From the NCBI RefSeq assembly GCF_031202265.1, contig NZ_CP100604.1:3392501-3456500 (forward strand): 64,000 nucleotides of DNA. The letters are read 5' to 3'. The DNA comes from Bradyrhizobium sp. Ash2021 (GTDB taxonomy: Bacteria > Pseudomonadota > Alphaproteobacteria > Rhizobiales > Xanthobacteraceae). Below the pieces are notes generated by a model. The model was not told where the DNA came from, searched no databases, and saw only the letters and a program-made list of their open reading frames with translations. Shown here piece after piece: positions 35,709 through 44,419 of this stretch (position 1 is the stretch's first letter; every line of letters starts with the position of its first letter). A program made the translations under genes and the position numbers.

Positions 35709-37048
35709 TGCGAACGATCCGGATCGGCTCAGGGGCGGGCTATTCGGGCGATCGCATCGAGCCCGCGGTCGAACTCGCCGAAAATGGCGACATCCAGTAC
35801 CTCGTATTCGAGTGTCTCGGCGAGCGCACCGTCGCGCTGGCGCAACAGGCGCGGATGAAAAATCCGGAAGGCGGCTATGACCCGCTGCTGGAAGAACGGA
35901 TGCGCGCGGTGCTGGCGGTTTGCGCCGCCAAGGGTATCAAGATTGTCACCAATATGGGCGCGGCCAATCCGGAGGCCGCGGCGAAAAAGACCGCGGAGAT
36001 CGCCAGATCGCTAGGGCTTTCGTCGCTGAAGATCGCGGCCATCGTCGGCGACGATGTGCTCGAGGCCTGCAAGGACGGCGATTTGCCGATCATGGAATTT
36101 GAGAGCACGATCAAACAGCTCGGCAACCGCCTCTTGTCGGCTAATGCCTATCTCGGTGCCGCGCCGATGGCGGAAGCGTTGAGCGCCGGCGCCGATATCG
36201 TCATCACCGGGCGCGCGTCCGATCCGGCGCTGTTTCTGGCGCCGATGATTGACGCCTTCGGCTGGGCGATGGACGACTGGAATCTGTTGGGGCAGGGCAC
36301 CGTCGCCGGGCATTTGCTGGAATGCGCGGGCCAAATCACCGGCGGCTATTTCGCCGATCCCGGCTACAAGGATGTGCCCGATCTGGCGCGGCTCGGCTTT
36401 CCCATCGGTGAAGTCGGCGAGGATGGCTCGCTTGTCATCACCAAGGTCAAGGGTTCGGGAGGCGCGGTGACGGCGCAAACCTGCAAGGAGCAGTTGCTTT
36501 ACGAGGTGCATGATCCCGCCAAATACGTCCAGCCCGACGTGGTCGCGGATTTTTCGCATGTGAGGGTCGAGGAGATCGGCCCGGATCGCGTCCGCGTCAG
36601 CGGCGGTCGTGGAACGAAGCGCACCGATACACTGAAGGTCTCGGTCGGCTATGTCGACAGCTATATCGGCGAGGGCCAGATTTCCTACGCCGGCCCCGGC
36701 GCGCTCGCGCGCGGGCGGCTGGCACTGGAGATCGTCCGCGAACGGCTGAAGCTGATCGGCGTCGCGTCCAGCGAATTGCGGTTTGAACTGGTGGGCGTCG
36801 ACGCGCTACACGGTGCAGAAATCTCCGCGCACGCCAATGAACCCTATGAGGTTCGCGTTCGCGTCACCGGGCGCACCGAAAACCTCCGCGAGGCCGTCAG
36901 GATCGGCAACGAGGTCGAGACGCTCTACACCAATGGCCCGGCCGCCGGCGGCGGCGCATGGAAGTCGGCGCGCGATGTGGTCGCGGTGGCATCGGTGCTG
37001 CTGCCGCGCGAGGTGGCGAAGCCGCAAGTCCGCTTCGTGGGAGCGTGA
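35705..37048 (+). CDS. AtuA family protein (DUF1446; acyclic terpene utilization-like)
   Basis: 447 residues beginning IRIGSGAGYSGDRIEPAVEL, the signature of the AtuA/DUF1446 family, with later ADIVITGRASDPALFLAP, a GQGTVAGHLLECAGQITGGY segment and YVDSYIGEGQISYAGPGAL. In Pseudomonas, atuA is in the citronellol/geraniol catabolic operon, but its biochemical role is not settled. The start overlaps livF; a second ATG follows at 35708. With an AtuA-like small protein, amidase and DUF2848 downstream, the set probably processes one imported compound. Confidence 0.87.
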   Translation: MMRTIRIGSGAGYSGDRIEPAVELAENGDIQYLVFECLGERTVALAQQARMKNPEGGYDPLLEERMRAVLAVCAAKGIKIVTNMGAANPEAAAKKTAEIARSLGLSSLKIAAIVGDDVLEACKDGDLPIMEFESTIKQLGNRLLSANAYLGAAPMAEALSAGADIVITGRASDPALFLAPMIDAFGWAMDDWNLLGQGTVAGHLLECAGQITGGYFADPGYKDVPDLARLGFPIGEVGEDGSLVITKVKGSGGAVTAQTCKEQLLYEVHDPAKYVQPDVVADFSHVRVEEIGPDRVRVSGGRGTKRTDTLKVSVGYVDSYIGEGQISYAGPGALARGRLALEIVRERLKLIGVASSELRFELVGVDALHGAEISAHANEPYEVRVRVTGRTENLREAVRIGNEVETLYTNGPAAGGGAWKSARDVVAVASVLLPREVAKPQVRFVGA

Positions 37049-37049
37049 G

Positions 37050-37370
37050 ATGAAGCTGCGCGAGATCGCCCATTCCCGCACCGGCGACAAGGGCAACACT
37101 TCCAATATCTCCGTGATCGCCTATGACGCGAGGCACTATCCGCTGCTGCTGGCGCAGGTCACCAGCGCGCGGGTGAAGGCGCATTTTACCGGCGTGGTCG
37201 AAGGCGAGGTGGTTCGCTATGAACTGCCCAATCTGTCCGCGCTGAATTTCGTGATGGCCAGCGCGCTCGGCGGCGGCGTGACGCGTTCGCTGGCGCTCGA
37301 CGCCCACGGCAAATCGCTGAGTTCGGCGCTGCTTGATCTCGACATTGAGCCCGGTTCGGACGACAAGTAG
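37050..37370 (+). CDS. AtuA-like C-terminal domain protein (ferredoxin-like fold)
   Basis: 106-residue protein starting MKLREIAHSRTGDKGNTSNI, with the conserved ELPNLSALNFVMASALGGGV segment and TRSLALDAHGKSLSSALLDL near the end. In many organisms this domain is fused to the C-terminus of AtuA; here it is a separate gene one base after the atuA stop. It is probably a subunit of an AtuA complex. The start ATG at 37050 sits in TGAGATG with GGGAG upstream; longer readings overlap atuA in another frame. Confidence 0.85.
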   Translation: MKLREIAHSRTGDKGNTSNISVIAYDARHYPLLLAQVTSARVKAHFTGVVEGEVVRYELPNLSALNFVMASALGGGVTRSLALDAHGKSLSSALLDLDIEPGSDDK

Positions 37371-37395
37371 CGCTCAAAGAAGCGAAGAGAACACC

Positions 37396-38748
37396 ATGCC
37401 GAACCATCCGACACTTGCCTCCCTCGCCACCGACCTCGACAGCGGGGCGACCTCCGCCCGCAAGCTGGTTGAGGAATGTCTCGCCAAAATCGCCGATCCC
37501 AAAGGCGAAGGCGCGCGTGCGTTCATCCATGTCGACAAGGACGCTGCGCTCGAGGCGGCGGACGCGATGGACCGGCTGCGCAAGGCGCAGGCGGCGCCGT
37601 CGCCCTATGCCGGCATTCCGGTCTCGATCAAGGACCTGTTCGACATCAAGGGGCAGGTGACCCGCGCCGGTTCCCGTGCGCTGGAGGAGGATTGTTGTCC
37701 GGCAGACGCCGATGCGCCGGTCGTGGCGCGGCTGCGCCGTGCCGGTTTCATCGTGATCGGCCGCACCAACATGACCGAGTTCGCCTATTCCGGCATCGGC
37801 ATCAATCCGCATTACGGCACGCCGAGAAGTGTTTGGAACCGCAGCGTCGGCCATGTGCCGGGCGGCTCATCGTCGGGCGCGGCGGTCTCGATCGCCGATG
37901 GTATGGCGCATGGCGGGCTCGGCACCGATACCGGCGGCTCGTGCCGGATTCCGGCGGCCTTCAACGGCATCGTCGGCTTCAAGCCGACGCAGCGCCGCAT
38001 ACCGCTCGACGGCGGCGTACCGTTGTCGTTCTCGCTCGACAGTTTTGGGCCGCTGGCGCGGACGGTCGGATGCTGTGCGGTGCTGGATGCCGTGCTCGCC
38101 GACGAGCCCGAGCAGCCCTTGCAGCCGCATCCCGTCAAGGGCATGCGGCTGGCGGTACCAACCACGGTTGCGCTCGACGATCTCGACGAAGCGGTGGCGA
38201 AGACTTTTGAGCGCGCGCTGGAGACGCTGTCGCGTCAGGGAGCGCTGATCGAGCGGATCGAGGTGCCGGAATTCCTCGACGTCGGCGTGATGAATTCCAA
38301 GGGCGGTTTTGCTGCCGCGGAAAGCTTTGCCTGGCATCGCTATCTGATCGTGAGCAAGGGCGATTTCTACGATCCCCGCGTTTACGTGCGCATCCTGCGC
38401 GGCGAAGGCATCAGCGCGGCCGACTATATCGATCTCATCAACGCGCGAAAATCCTTCATCGCGCGGACCGAAGCGCGCATCGCGCCCTATGACGCGCTGG
38501 TGTTGCCGACCACGGCCAACACGCCGCCAAAAATCGCCGATCTCGCCGACGACAAGGCGTTTGCTGCAGAAAATTCGCGCGCGCTGCGCAATTGCACGTT
38601 GATCAACATGCTCGATGGCTGCGCGATCTCGCTGCCGGCGCATCGCGAAGGCGAGGTGCCGGTCGGCCTGATGCTTGCATCGTCGGGCGGATCGGACCGC
38701 CGTATCTTCGAACTCGCGGCCGGAATGGAGGATCTCATCCGTGTTTGA
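37396..38748 (+). CDS. Amidase signature family hydrolase
   Basis: 450-residue amidase with the Ser-cisSer-Lys triad: Lys in GIPVSIKDLFDIKG, cis-Ser in GGSSSGAAVSIAD and the nucleophile Ser in GLGTDTGGSCRIPAAFNG. It hydrolyses a carboxamide, carbamate or ureide C-N bond; the exact substrate is unknown. The ATG at 37396 follows AAGAGAA. Its end overlaps the start of the DUF2848 gene by eight bases. A role on the molecule imported by the upstream Liv-type transporter is inferred from operon structure. Confidence 0.9.
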   Translation: MPNHPTLASLATDLDSGATSARKLVEECLAKIADPKGEGARAFIHVDKDAALEAADAMDRLRKAQAAPSPYAGIPVSIKDLFDIKGQVTRAGSRALEEDCCPADADAPVVARLRRAGFIVIGRTNMTEFAYSGIGINPHYGTPRSVWNRSVGHVPGGSSSGAAVSIADGMAHGGLGTDTGGSCRIPAAFNGIVGFKPTQRRIPLDGGVPLSFSLDSFGPLARTVGCCAVLDAVLADEPEQPLQPHPVKGMRLAVPTTVALDDLDEAVAKTFERALETLSRQGALIERIEVPEFLDVGVMNSKGGFAAAESFAWHRYLIVSKGDFYDPRVYVRILRGEGISAADYIDLINARKSFIARTEARIAPYDALVLPTTANTPPKIADLADDKAFAAENSRALRNCTLINMLDGCAISLPAHREGEVPVGLMLASSGGSDRRIFELAAGMEDLIRV

Positions 38749-39427
38749 TCTTACTTTTACCGTCGACGACAACGGCGCGGCCACCTACCTCACGCTGCCG
38801 ATCGATCGCGCCGTGATCGCCGGCTGGACCGGGCGCGATCCGGTGGCGCGCGACAAGCACATTGCCGAGCTGGAAGCGATCGGCATCGCGCGGCCGGCTT
38901 CGACACCGATCTATTATCGCGTCTCGGCGCGGCGGCTGACCATGGCCGACGCGATCGAGGTCTGCGGCGAGAACTCCAGCGGCGAGGTCGAGTTCGTGCT
39001 CATCGGCTGGCAGGGCCGCATCTTTGTCGGCTGCGGCTCCGACCACACCGACCGCAAGGTCGAGGCCTATAGCGTCACGGTGTCAAAACAGATGTGCGAC
39101 AAGCCGATCGCCTCCGAACTGTGGGAACTGGAGGACGTGATCGGCCACTGGGACCAGATGATCCTGCGCTCCTATGCCTTCATCGACAGCGCAAAGGTGC
39201 TGTACCAGGAAGGGACGCTCGACGGCATGCTTCCCGTAAAAGACCTGATCGCAGGCGGCTTCGGCGGCAAAGGATTGCCCGACGGCTGCGCGATGTTCGG
39301 CGGCACCTTTGCCGCCAAGGGCGGCATCCGCCCCGCGAGCCGGTTCGAGTTCGAACTGGAGGATCCCGTGCTGAAGCGGACCATCCGCCATGGCTATGAC
39401 GTGATCACGCTGCCGATGCTGGGTTAG
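38741..39427 (+). CDS. DUF2848 family protein
   Basis: 228-residue soluble protein from a GTG start (GGAGG about nine bases before), overlapping the amidase gene. Conserved stretches are YYRVSARRLTMADAIEVCGE, FVGCGSDHTDRKVEAYSV and LPDGCAMFGGTFAAKGGIRP. The fold and the GSDHTDR-like acidic patch recall fumarylacetoacetate-hydrolase-type metal enzymes (inference). DUF2848 genes are often found with amidases and Liv importers. No biochemical function is known to me. Last gene of the operon that begins at 31148. Confidence 0.82.
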   Translation: MFDLTFTVDDNGAATYLTLPIDRAVIAGWTGRDPVARDKHIAELEAIGIARPASTPIYYRVSARRLTMADAIEVCGENSSGEVEFVLIGWQGRIFVGCGSDHTDRKVEAYSVTVSKQMCDKPIASELWELEDVIGHWDQMILRSYAFIDSAKVLYQEGTLDGMLPVKDLIAGGFGGKGLPDGCAMFGGTFAAKGGIRPASRFEFELEDPVLKRTIRHGYDVITLPMLG

Positions 39428-39887
39428 CAGGCAGCATGGGTTGAGCTTGCGAAACCCCTCATGTCCCCAACCGCAAACGATGGGTATGCCGATCCCAGGC
39501 CTCAACTCGCTTTAAGGGACAGCGTAGAAAAACTTGTCGGAACGTCGCAGACAGCGGGCGTTTCGCATCGCTGGAGGACGATCATACGATATGGCCGCCG
39601 TATCGTGGCACGGACAGGGTGATGGAGCGTTGGTCCGCTCATGTCTCTTCATGGCACCTTTGATTATGCCCGCCTGTCCTGAAAATGTCCGTTCACCGGG
39701 GTAGACCGAAAGTCGCCGGTGCTCGATCAAAACGACGCTTTTGACCCACTTCGGACATTAGCCGTCGGGCGCAGAACAATTAAATGGCCGTCCCATCCGC
39801 GTGCGATGTTTGCATTTCCGTTTCCAGCAGGGAGCCGGATGTGGCATCATTAAATGACCAAGCTCCGACGGATCGGCAGTAAGAGCG
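39428..39887. other. Gene-poor stretch at the left edge of the accessory island
   Basis: 460 bp with no credible gene. It contains a degenerate inverted repeat (39684-39759) with ends aatgtccg and cggacatt. Fragments such as gggttgagcttgcgaaaccc look like decayed palindromic repeats. Base composition is less GC-rich than the operon upstream. I see no terminator or promoter I can defend. Confidence 0.5.
39684..39759. repeat. Degenerate inverted repeat, aatgtccg...cggacatt family, copy A
   Basis: Ends aatgtccgttcaccggggta and gacccacttcggacatt. Related sequences at 40613-40683 and 44667-44742 also carry tgtcc- and ggtaaaccgga-type ends. All three lie in the accessory island. Confidence 0.45.
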
Positions 39888-40544
39888 ATGGGTCAGCAGG
39901 AGAGACACTCTCTGAACCTCATTGGCTTTGCCTTACCTGTTGCCGCTGCGTGGATGGGCTCGGCCTTCTGCGCGGCGCTCGGTCTGGCGGCTCTGGCGCT
40001 TGCAACACTGGGACCGGGAGAGCACGGCACCATCTTGGCACTAAAGGTAACCGCGCGGTTCTCGTTCCTGTTGTTTTGGCTGGCTTATGCCGCCGGAGCG
40101 ATGACGACTTTATTCGGACCAGCTTTCGAGCCCCTTAAACGGCGCGGGCGTGAGTTTGGCCTCGCCTTTGCTTCAGCGCACCTAGTGCACCTCGGGCTTG
40201 TCGCGTGGCTCACTTACATTGGCCACGCGCCAGCTCGCGGGGTATTTCTCTTTTTTGGAGTCGCCGCCCTGTGGACCTACCTTCTTGCGTTGTTCTCGAT
40301 CCCTCGTCTGCAAAAAGCGCTGGGGTCAAAGGGCTGGTGGTTCTTACGCGCGGTCGGGCTCAATTACATAGCCTATGCTTTTGCGACGGATTTTTTGGGA
40401 TACCCGCAATTTGGCAGTTTCAAGTATTTGGTAGGATACTTGCCTTTTGCCGCTCTTTCAGTCGTCGGACCACTGTTATGTCTTGCCGCATTCGTGCAAC
40501 GCGCTGCATGGTTGCGGAAAACTTCTTCAAGACAAACCGGCTGA
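39888..40544 (+). CDS. Ferric-reductase-like transmembrane protein
   Basis: 218-residue membrane protein with about six hydrophobic segments (roughly residues 11-40, 51-75, 90-110, 118-138, 150-170, 182-203). The segment LKVTARFSFLLFWLAYAAGA and the later GREFGLAFASAHLVHLGLVA resemble the haem-binding ferric-reductase/MsrQ-like domain. His98 and His101 could bind haem, but a second pair on a later helix is not visible, so haem binding is doubtful. No flavin-reductase or periplasmic partner gene adjoins it. The start ATG has only a weak ribosome site. Codon use is less GC-biased than the neighbours, consistent with acquired DNA. Confidence 0.6.
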   Translation: MGQQERHSLNLIGFALPVAAAWMGSAFCAALGLAALALATLGPGEHGTILALKVTARFSFLLFWLAYAAGAMTTLFGPAFEPLKRRGREFGLAFASAHLVHLGLVAWLTYIGHAPARGVFLFFGVAALWTYLLALFSIPRLQKALGSKGWWFLRAVGLNYIAYAFATDFLGYPQFGSFKYLVGYLPFAALSVVGPLLCLAAFVQRAAWLRKTSSRQTG

Positions 40545-40702
40545 TGGTCGTGCGGCATTCACCTGGGACCATTTTGAGGACGCGTTCGCACCTTGGCTAC
40601 AATGATCGTACTTCCGGTTCTGGCACCAAACGGACCAGCCCGACCGGTCTGATAATGTCCCTTGTTTGGGGTAAACCGGATGTGGCAGAGCTCGTAGCTC
40701 TT

Positions 40703-40776
40703 AGGGCGGAATAGCGTCAGCGTATTCCGCCGATTCACTTGCCTTTCGGAGCCATACGCTGACGCTATTGCGCCCT
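40703..40776. repeat. Palindromic repeat, agggcggaatagcgtcagcg family
   Basis: agggcggaatagcgtcagcg at the left is complemented by cgctgacgctattgcgccct at the right with one mismatch, across a 29-base loop that itself contains a repeated tattccgccga-type stretch. REP-like intergenic element. Confidence 0.7.
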
Positions 40777-40852
40777 GCGAACTGGAATGGGCCGGATAGC
40801 GGGCATGTTGCAGGCATGGCAACAACGACGCGAATGATAGACGCACTTCGCT

Positions 40853-40885
40853 GGGAGGGCACAGCGCGACCGGCTGTGCCCTCCC
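40853..40885 (-). terminator. Strong hairpin, possible terminator for the minus-strand genes
   Basis: A perfect 13-bp stem (gggagggcacagc / gctgtgccctccc) with a seven-base loop lies 11 bases past the stop of the candidate minus-strand ORF at 40896. There is no T-run on either side, so it may stabilise or process RNA and not terminate by the classical mechanism. Confidence 0.45.
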
Positions 40886-40895
40886 GCGCAGGGCA

Positions 40896-41039
40896 TCATT
40901 TCCTGTCAGTCAGCTGAAGAGCCGTGTTCCACGCGTGCAGCGTGTCCTGCACGGTGTATGTGATATGTCGCATTCCATCCTCACACTCTGCGCGGGCGGC
41001 GACGAGCTGCAAATGACACTTGATGAGATCATCGACCAA
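40896..41039 (-). CDS. Candidate small protein, 47 residues, no family recognised
   Basis: Minus-strand reading frame from a TTG at 41039 to a TGA at 40896. The product begins LVDDLIKCHLQLVAARAECE and ends DTLHAWNTALQLTDRK, an amphipathic-helix-like composition. The ribosome site is weak (AGGG about 13 bases before), and a stop lies seven codons beyond the start. It follows the cyclase gene in the same direction and precedes a strong hairpin, the main reasons for listing it. It may equally be chance. Confidence 0.25.
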   Translation of the reverse strand: MVDDLIKCHLQLVAARAECEDGMRHITYTVQDTLHAWNTALQLTDRK

Positions 41040-41092
41040 AGTGCGTAAAGCCCTGGAGTGCAGCTATCCCGCCACGCAAGAGGTGAACTGCA

Positions 41093-44000
41093 TCAGGTCA
41101 GCTCTTCGAGCAGCGCCCTGGCGTCCCGCAGGACCGGCGTGTCGAAGCCTTCGGTGAACGAGCCATACCCCAGCGCGAGGAGGTCACGAGCTTCCGTGCA
41201 CTTGCCTTGATCGCGCCACAGGCGGGCGAGGCTGGTCGTAGCGCGCAGCCCAAATGTCTTCGCGCTCTGGCGCTCCGCCACAGCGAGCGCTCGATGATAA
41301 CTCTGCTCGGCAGCGGCTTGGTCGCCTCGCGCATTCATCATATCGCCTCGAAGTCGATGCAGCTCGACCTCACCGGACCGCTCGTGGGTCGTCTCGATGA
41401 GCTGCGCAGCCTCGACGAGGCAATTCTGTCCCTCCTGCAGATGCCCGACCTTGGCGTGAGCCTCGGCGAGAAAGCAGAGCGCGCGCGGCGTGTGCACGAC
41501 GGCTCCGGCACCACGAAGCACCGAGAGCCCCTTCGCGAGCATCGCGAGGCCATCCTGCGCCTGTCCAAGTGCTGTCAATGAGCGACCATGCTGGAGAAGT
41601 CCGAGGCCCAACCAGAGTGGAAAACCGTGCTCGTTCGAGAGAGCGACCAGCTCTTCCGCGTGCCGCCGTGCGTCCTGCGGCAAGCCGGCGGCCGCCTCCA
41701 CCGCACATACCTTGCTCAACACAAAGGCCACCGTAAACGGATGGTCGAGCCCGCGGGCTTCCGACAACGCCTCGTCCACGCGCGCGCGTCCCTGATCGAT
41801 GTGGCCCAGAAGCGCCAATGTCAACGCCAGGTGACCCAGGCTCGCGGCGTACGGATCGGCCACCGCTATGGCGGCGCAAATCGCGCGAGCGGCCGGATCT
41901 TTCAGGCCATCACACAGCTCGAGAAGGGCGCGCGCTGTCACAAACTCCCCGCGAAAGTAGCAACTGGCGCCGTGGATATAGTGACCCAGCAGCAGAGCGA
42001 CCTGATCTTTTCTAGTCTCGCCAAATTTCTCCATCTGCTCGGCAAGGGACACCGCCAGTTCGTGCTCGGACCGAACCATATGGAAACCCCATTGGGAATA
42101 GAGCAGCGGAACGAGACGATCCGGCCGATCGAACCGCTCAGCAAGTGCTCGCGCCCTGACAAGCGTATCGCCCACCACCGGCGCCGAATACCCTCGAGCT
42201 GCCATCAGCGCCCGCCCGAGGGCAATTTGCAGGTCGAGTTCGTGCTGCACGGGCCGGGACTCCTCGGGCATGTTCGCCAGCAATTCCAGGCCCTTCTGCA
42301 ACTGTGCCACCGCTTCTGTCATCGCCGACCGCGCGACCGCCTGCTGGCCGGCCTTGAGCCGGTAGCCGACCGCCTTCTCGTTGAAACCGGCCTCGGCACA
42401 ATGGTGGGCCATGAGTTGCGGCTGAGCGGCCACGATTTCAGGGAACTGGCTTTCCAGCGTCGTCGCAACGCGGGCATGGATCTGCTGGCGTCGACCGCGC
42501 AACAGGGTGCTATAGACTGCGTCCTGCACCAGCGCGTGCTTGAAAGTGTACTCTGCATCGGGTGGGGTGCCCCGCTGGAAGACCAATTCGGCGCCTACGA
42601 GCTGCGCCAAGGCCCCGTCCACCTGGTGCTGCGGCACAGCCGCGACGGCGCTGATCAGCTCATGCGAGAACGACCGTCCGAGGGCCGCACCGATCTGCGC
42701 CATCTCGCGCACGGGTGCCAGGCGATCGAGCCGTGCCAGGAGCGAGGCCTGGAGCGAGGTAGGGATGGCAACCTGAAGCACGGGCCCTCTCGCATCAAAG
42801 CGGTCGCCCGCGTCGGTCAGCATGCCGCTCTCGATCACCGCCTTGGTCAATTCCTCGATGAACAGCGGTACGCCATCGGTCCGATCGATGATATGTTCGG
42901 CGATCTCCTGGGGCAACGCTTTGCCGCCGGTCACCCGCATGACCATCTCGGCGCGCTGTCGACGCGGCAGACGACCGAGGCTGATCTGTGTCACGTGCGA
43001 GCGCCCGATCCAGGCCGGCGCGAACTCTGGCCGGAAGGTGATGACCAACAAGGCCGGGAGGGTGGCCACCCGGTCGACGATGAGGTCCAACAGGTCGAGC
43101 GAGGTGGGGTCGATCCAGTGCACATCCTCGAACATCATCAGCACGGGCCGACGCGCCGCCAGTCCCTCGAGCTGGGCCAGGAGGGCCCGAAGCGTATTCT
43201 CCTTGCGCTTCTGTGGTGTGAGGCTGAGCGGTGGATAGCGATTGCCGATCGGCACGGACAGCAGGTCCGCGATCAGAGGGACGGCCTCGCTGAGGTCAAC
43301 GTTTGCCTCCGCGAGCAACGCTTCGAGCTTGTCCAACCGCTGCTGGTCCGTATCGTCACGCCGGAATCCCGCTGCCCGCTCGAGCTGTGAGATGGTCGGG
43401 AAAAGCGCGCTGTCCTGATGGTGCGGCGAGCAGAAACGGCGCAAGCGGATGTGTGGATCATCGCTCAGCCGCTCCACCGCGGTCTCGGCGAGGCGCGATT
43501 TGCCGATGCCGGGCTCACCCGATATCAGCACGACCGAGCCATCGCCGCGTTTTATCTGCTGCCAGCGGCACATCAGCAGCTCGATCTCTTCATCGCGGCC
43601 AAGCAGTGGCGTTCTGGCTACGCGCAAGGCCTCGAAGCGGCTATCGACCGCGCTTGCGCCCATGACTCGCCAGACCGGCACCGGGTCGCTGAAGCCTCTG
43701 ATGGACACGGTCCCGAGAGCGAGATACTCGAAGAGTCCCGCGACGAGGCGGCGGGTGCTGCCGTCGATGACCACCGTGTCCGGCTCGGCCAGGGCCTGAA
43801 GCCGCGAGGCCAGATTGGGGGTCTCACCGACCACCTCATGCTGCTGGGACGCGCCATCCCCGATGAGATCGCCGACGATCACCAACCCGGTGGCAATGCC
43901 AACTCGCACTCGCAATTTTGCCCCCGGACCGACATCGAGTCCTGCCACGGCCGCGACCAATGCCAGCCCGGCGCATACCGCGCGCTCAGCATCGTCCTCA

Positions 44001-44419
44001 TCCGCCCGCGGATAGCCGAAATATGCGAGCACGCCGTCGCCCATGTATCTGGCAACGAACCCGCCAAATTTCTCGATCTGCTCGGCGCAGCAGCGATGGT
44101 ACGCGCCCATGATTTCCTGCAAGTCCTCAGGGTCGAGCCTTGTCGAGAGCGCTGTCGAACCAACAAGATCAGCGAACATCAGCGTGAGATGACGTCTCTC
44201 GGCCGCGGTCCGAGGAGCAGGCGCGAGTCTCGGTCCGGCCTCATCAAATTCCGCAATCGCGCGCAATATTCTCCTGCGATGGCCGAGCGATACACCGATT
44301 TTTTCGAGGTCATGGTCGGTCAGATCGCGCAGAACGCTTGGATCAATGTCGTTCTCGGCAAAGCGCTGCGCGTATTGCCCGAGGCCAAGTGTGTTGAGCC
44401 AGTCCGCAATCTGCTGCAT
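41093..44419 (-). CDS. SAM - class III adenylate/guanylate cyclase - AAA - TPR regulatory protein
   Basis: 1108 residues. Residues about 3-58 form a SAM domain (IADWLNTLGLGQYAQRFAEN). About 76-235 is a class III cyclase: metal Asp in LMFADLVGSTALS, GDGVLAYFGYP, and VVGETPNLASRLQ. About 270-520 is an AAA/STAND-type ATPase with Walker A SGEPGIGKSRL and Walker B MMFEDVHWIDPTS. The remainder is alpha-helical TPR-like repeats. Such proteins make cyclic nucleotide in response to signals sensed by the ATPase/TPR part; the signal is unknown. The ATG at 44419 follows GGGGG; an upstream start at 44587 lacks support. It sits alone in the accessory island. Confidence 0.87.
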   Translation of the reverse strand: MQQIADWLNTLGLGQYAQRFAENDIDPSVLRDLTDHDLEKIGVSLGHRRRILRAIAEFDEAGPRLAPAPRTAAERRHLTLMFADLVGSTALSTRLDPEDLQEIMGAYHRCCAEQIEKFGGFVARYMGDGVLAYFGYPRADEDDAERAVCAGLALVAAVAGLDVGPGAKLRVRVGIATGLVIVGDLIGDGASQQHEVVGETPNLASRLQALAEPDTVVIDGSTRRLVAGLFEYLALGTVSIRGFSDPVPVWRVMGASAVDSRFEALRVARTPLLGRDEEIELLMCRWQQIKRGDGSVVLISGEPGIGKSRLAETAVERLSDDPHIRLRRFCSPHHQDSALFPTISQLERAAGFRRDDTDQQRLDKLEALLAEANVDLSEAVPLIADLLSVPIGNRYPPLSLTPQKRKENTLRALLAQLEGLAARRPVLMMFEDVHWIDPTSLDLLDLIVDRVATLPALLVITFRPEFAPAWIGRSHVTQISLGRLPRRQRAEMVMRVTGGKALPQEIAEHIIDRTDGVPLFIEELTKAVIESGMLTDAGDRFDARGPVLQVAIPTSLQASLLARLDRLAPVREMAQIGAALGRSFSHELISAVAAVPQHQVDGALAQLVGAELVFQRGTPPDAEYTFKHALVQDAVYSTLLRGRRQQIHARVATTLESQFPEIVAAQPQLMAHHCAEAGFNEKAVGYRLKAGQQAVARSAMTEAVAQLQKGLELLANMPEESRPVQHELDLQIALGRALMAARGYSAPVVGDTLVRARALAERFDRPDRLVPLLYSQWGFHMVRSEHELAVSLAEQMEKFGETRKDQVALLLGHYIHGASCYFRGEFVTARALLELCDGLKDPAARAICAAIAVADPYAASLGHLALTLALLGHIDQGRARVDEALSEARGLDHPFTVAFVLSKVCAVEAAAGLPQDARRHAEELVALSNEHGFPLWLGLGLLQHGRSLTALGQAQDGLAMLAKGLSVLRGAGAVVHTPRALCFLAEAHAKVGHLQEGQNCLVEAAQLIETTHERSGEVELHRLRGDMMNARGDQAAAEQSYHRALAVAERQSAKTFGLRATTSLARLWRDQGKCTEARDLLALGYGSFTEGFDTPVLRDARALLEELT

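Larger units (their letters stand above)
40545..41092. other. Gene-poor stretch with repeats and one candidate small ORF
   Basis: 548 bp between convergent genes. It holds a degenerate repeat (40613-40683, copy B: tggcaccaaacggaccagcc then ggggtaaaccggatgtgg), a clear long inverted repeat (40703-40776), a strong hairpin (40853-40885) and a possible 47-codon minus-strand ORF (40896-41039). Confidence 0.5.
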
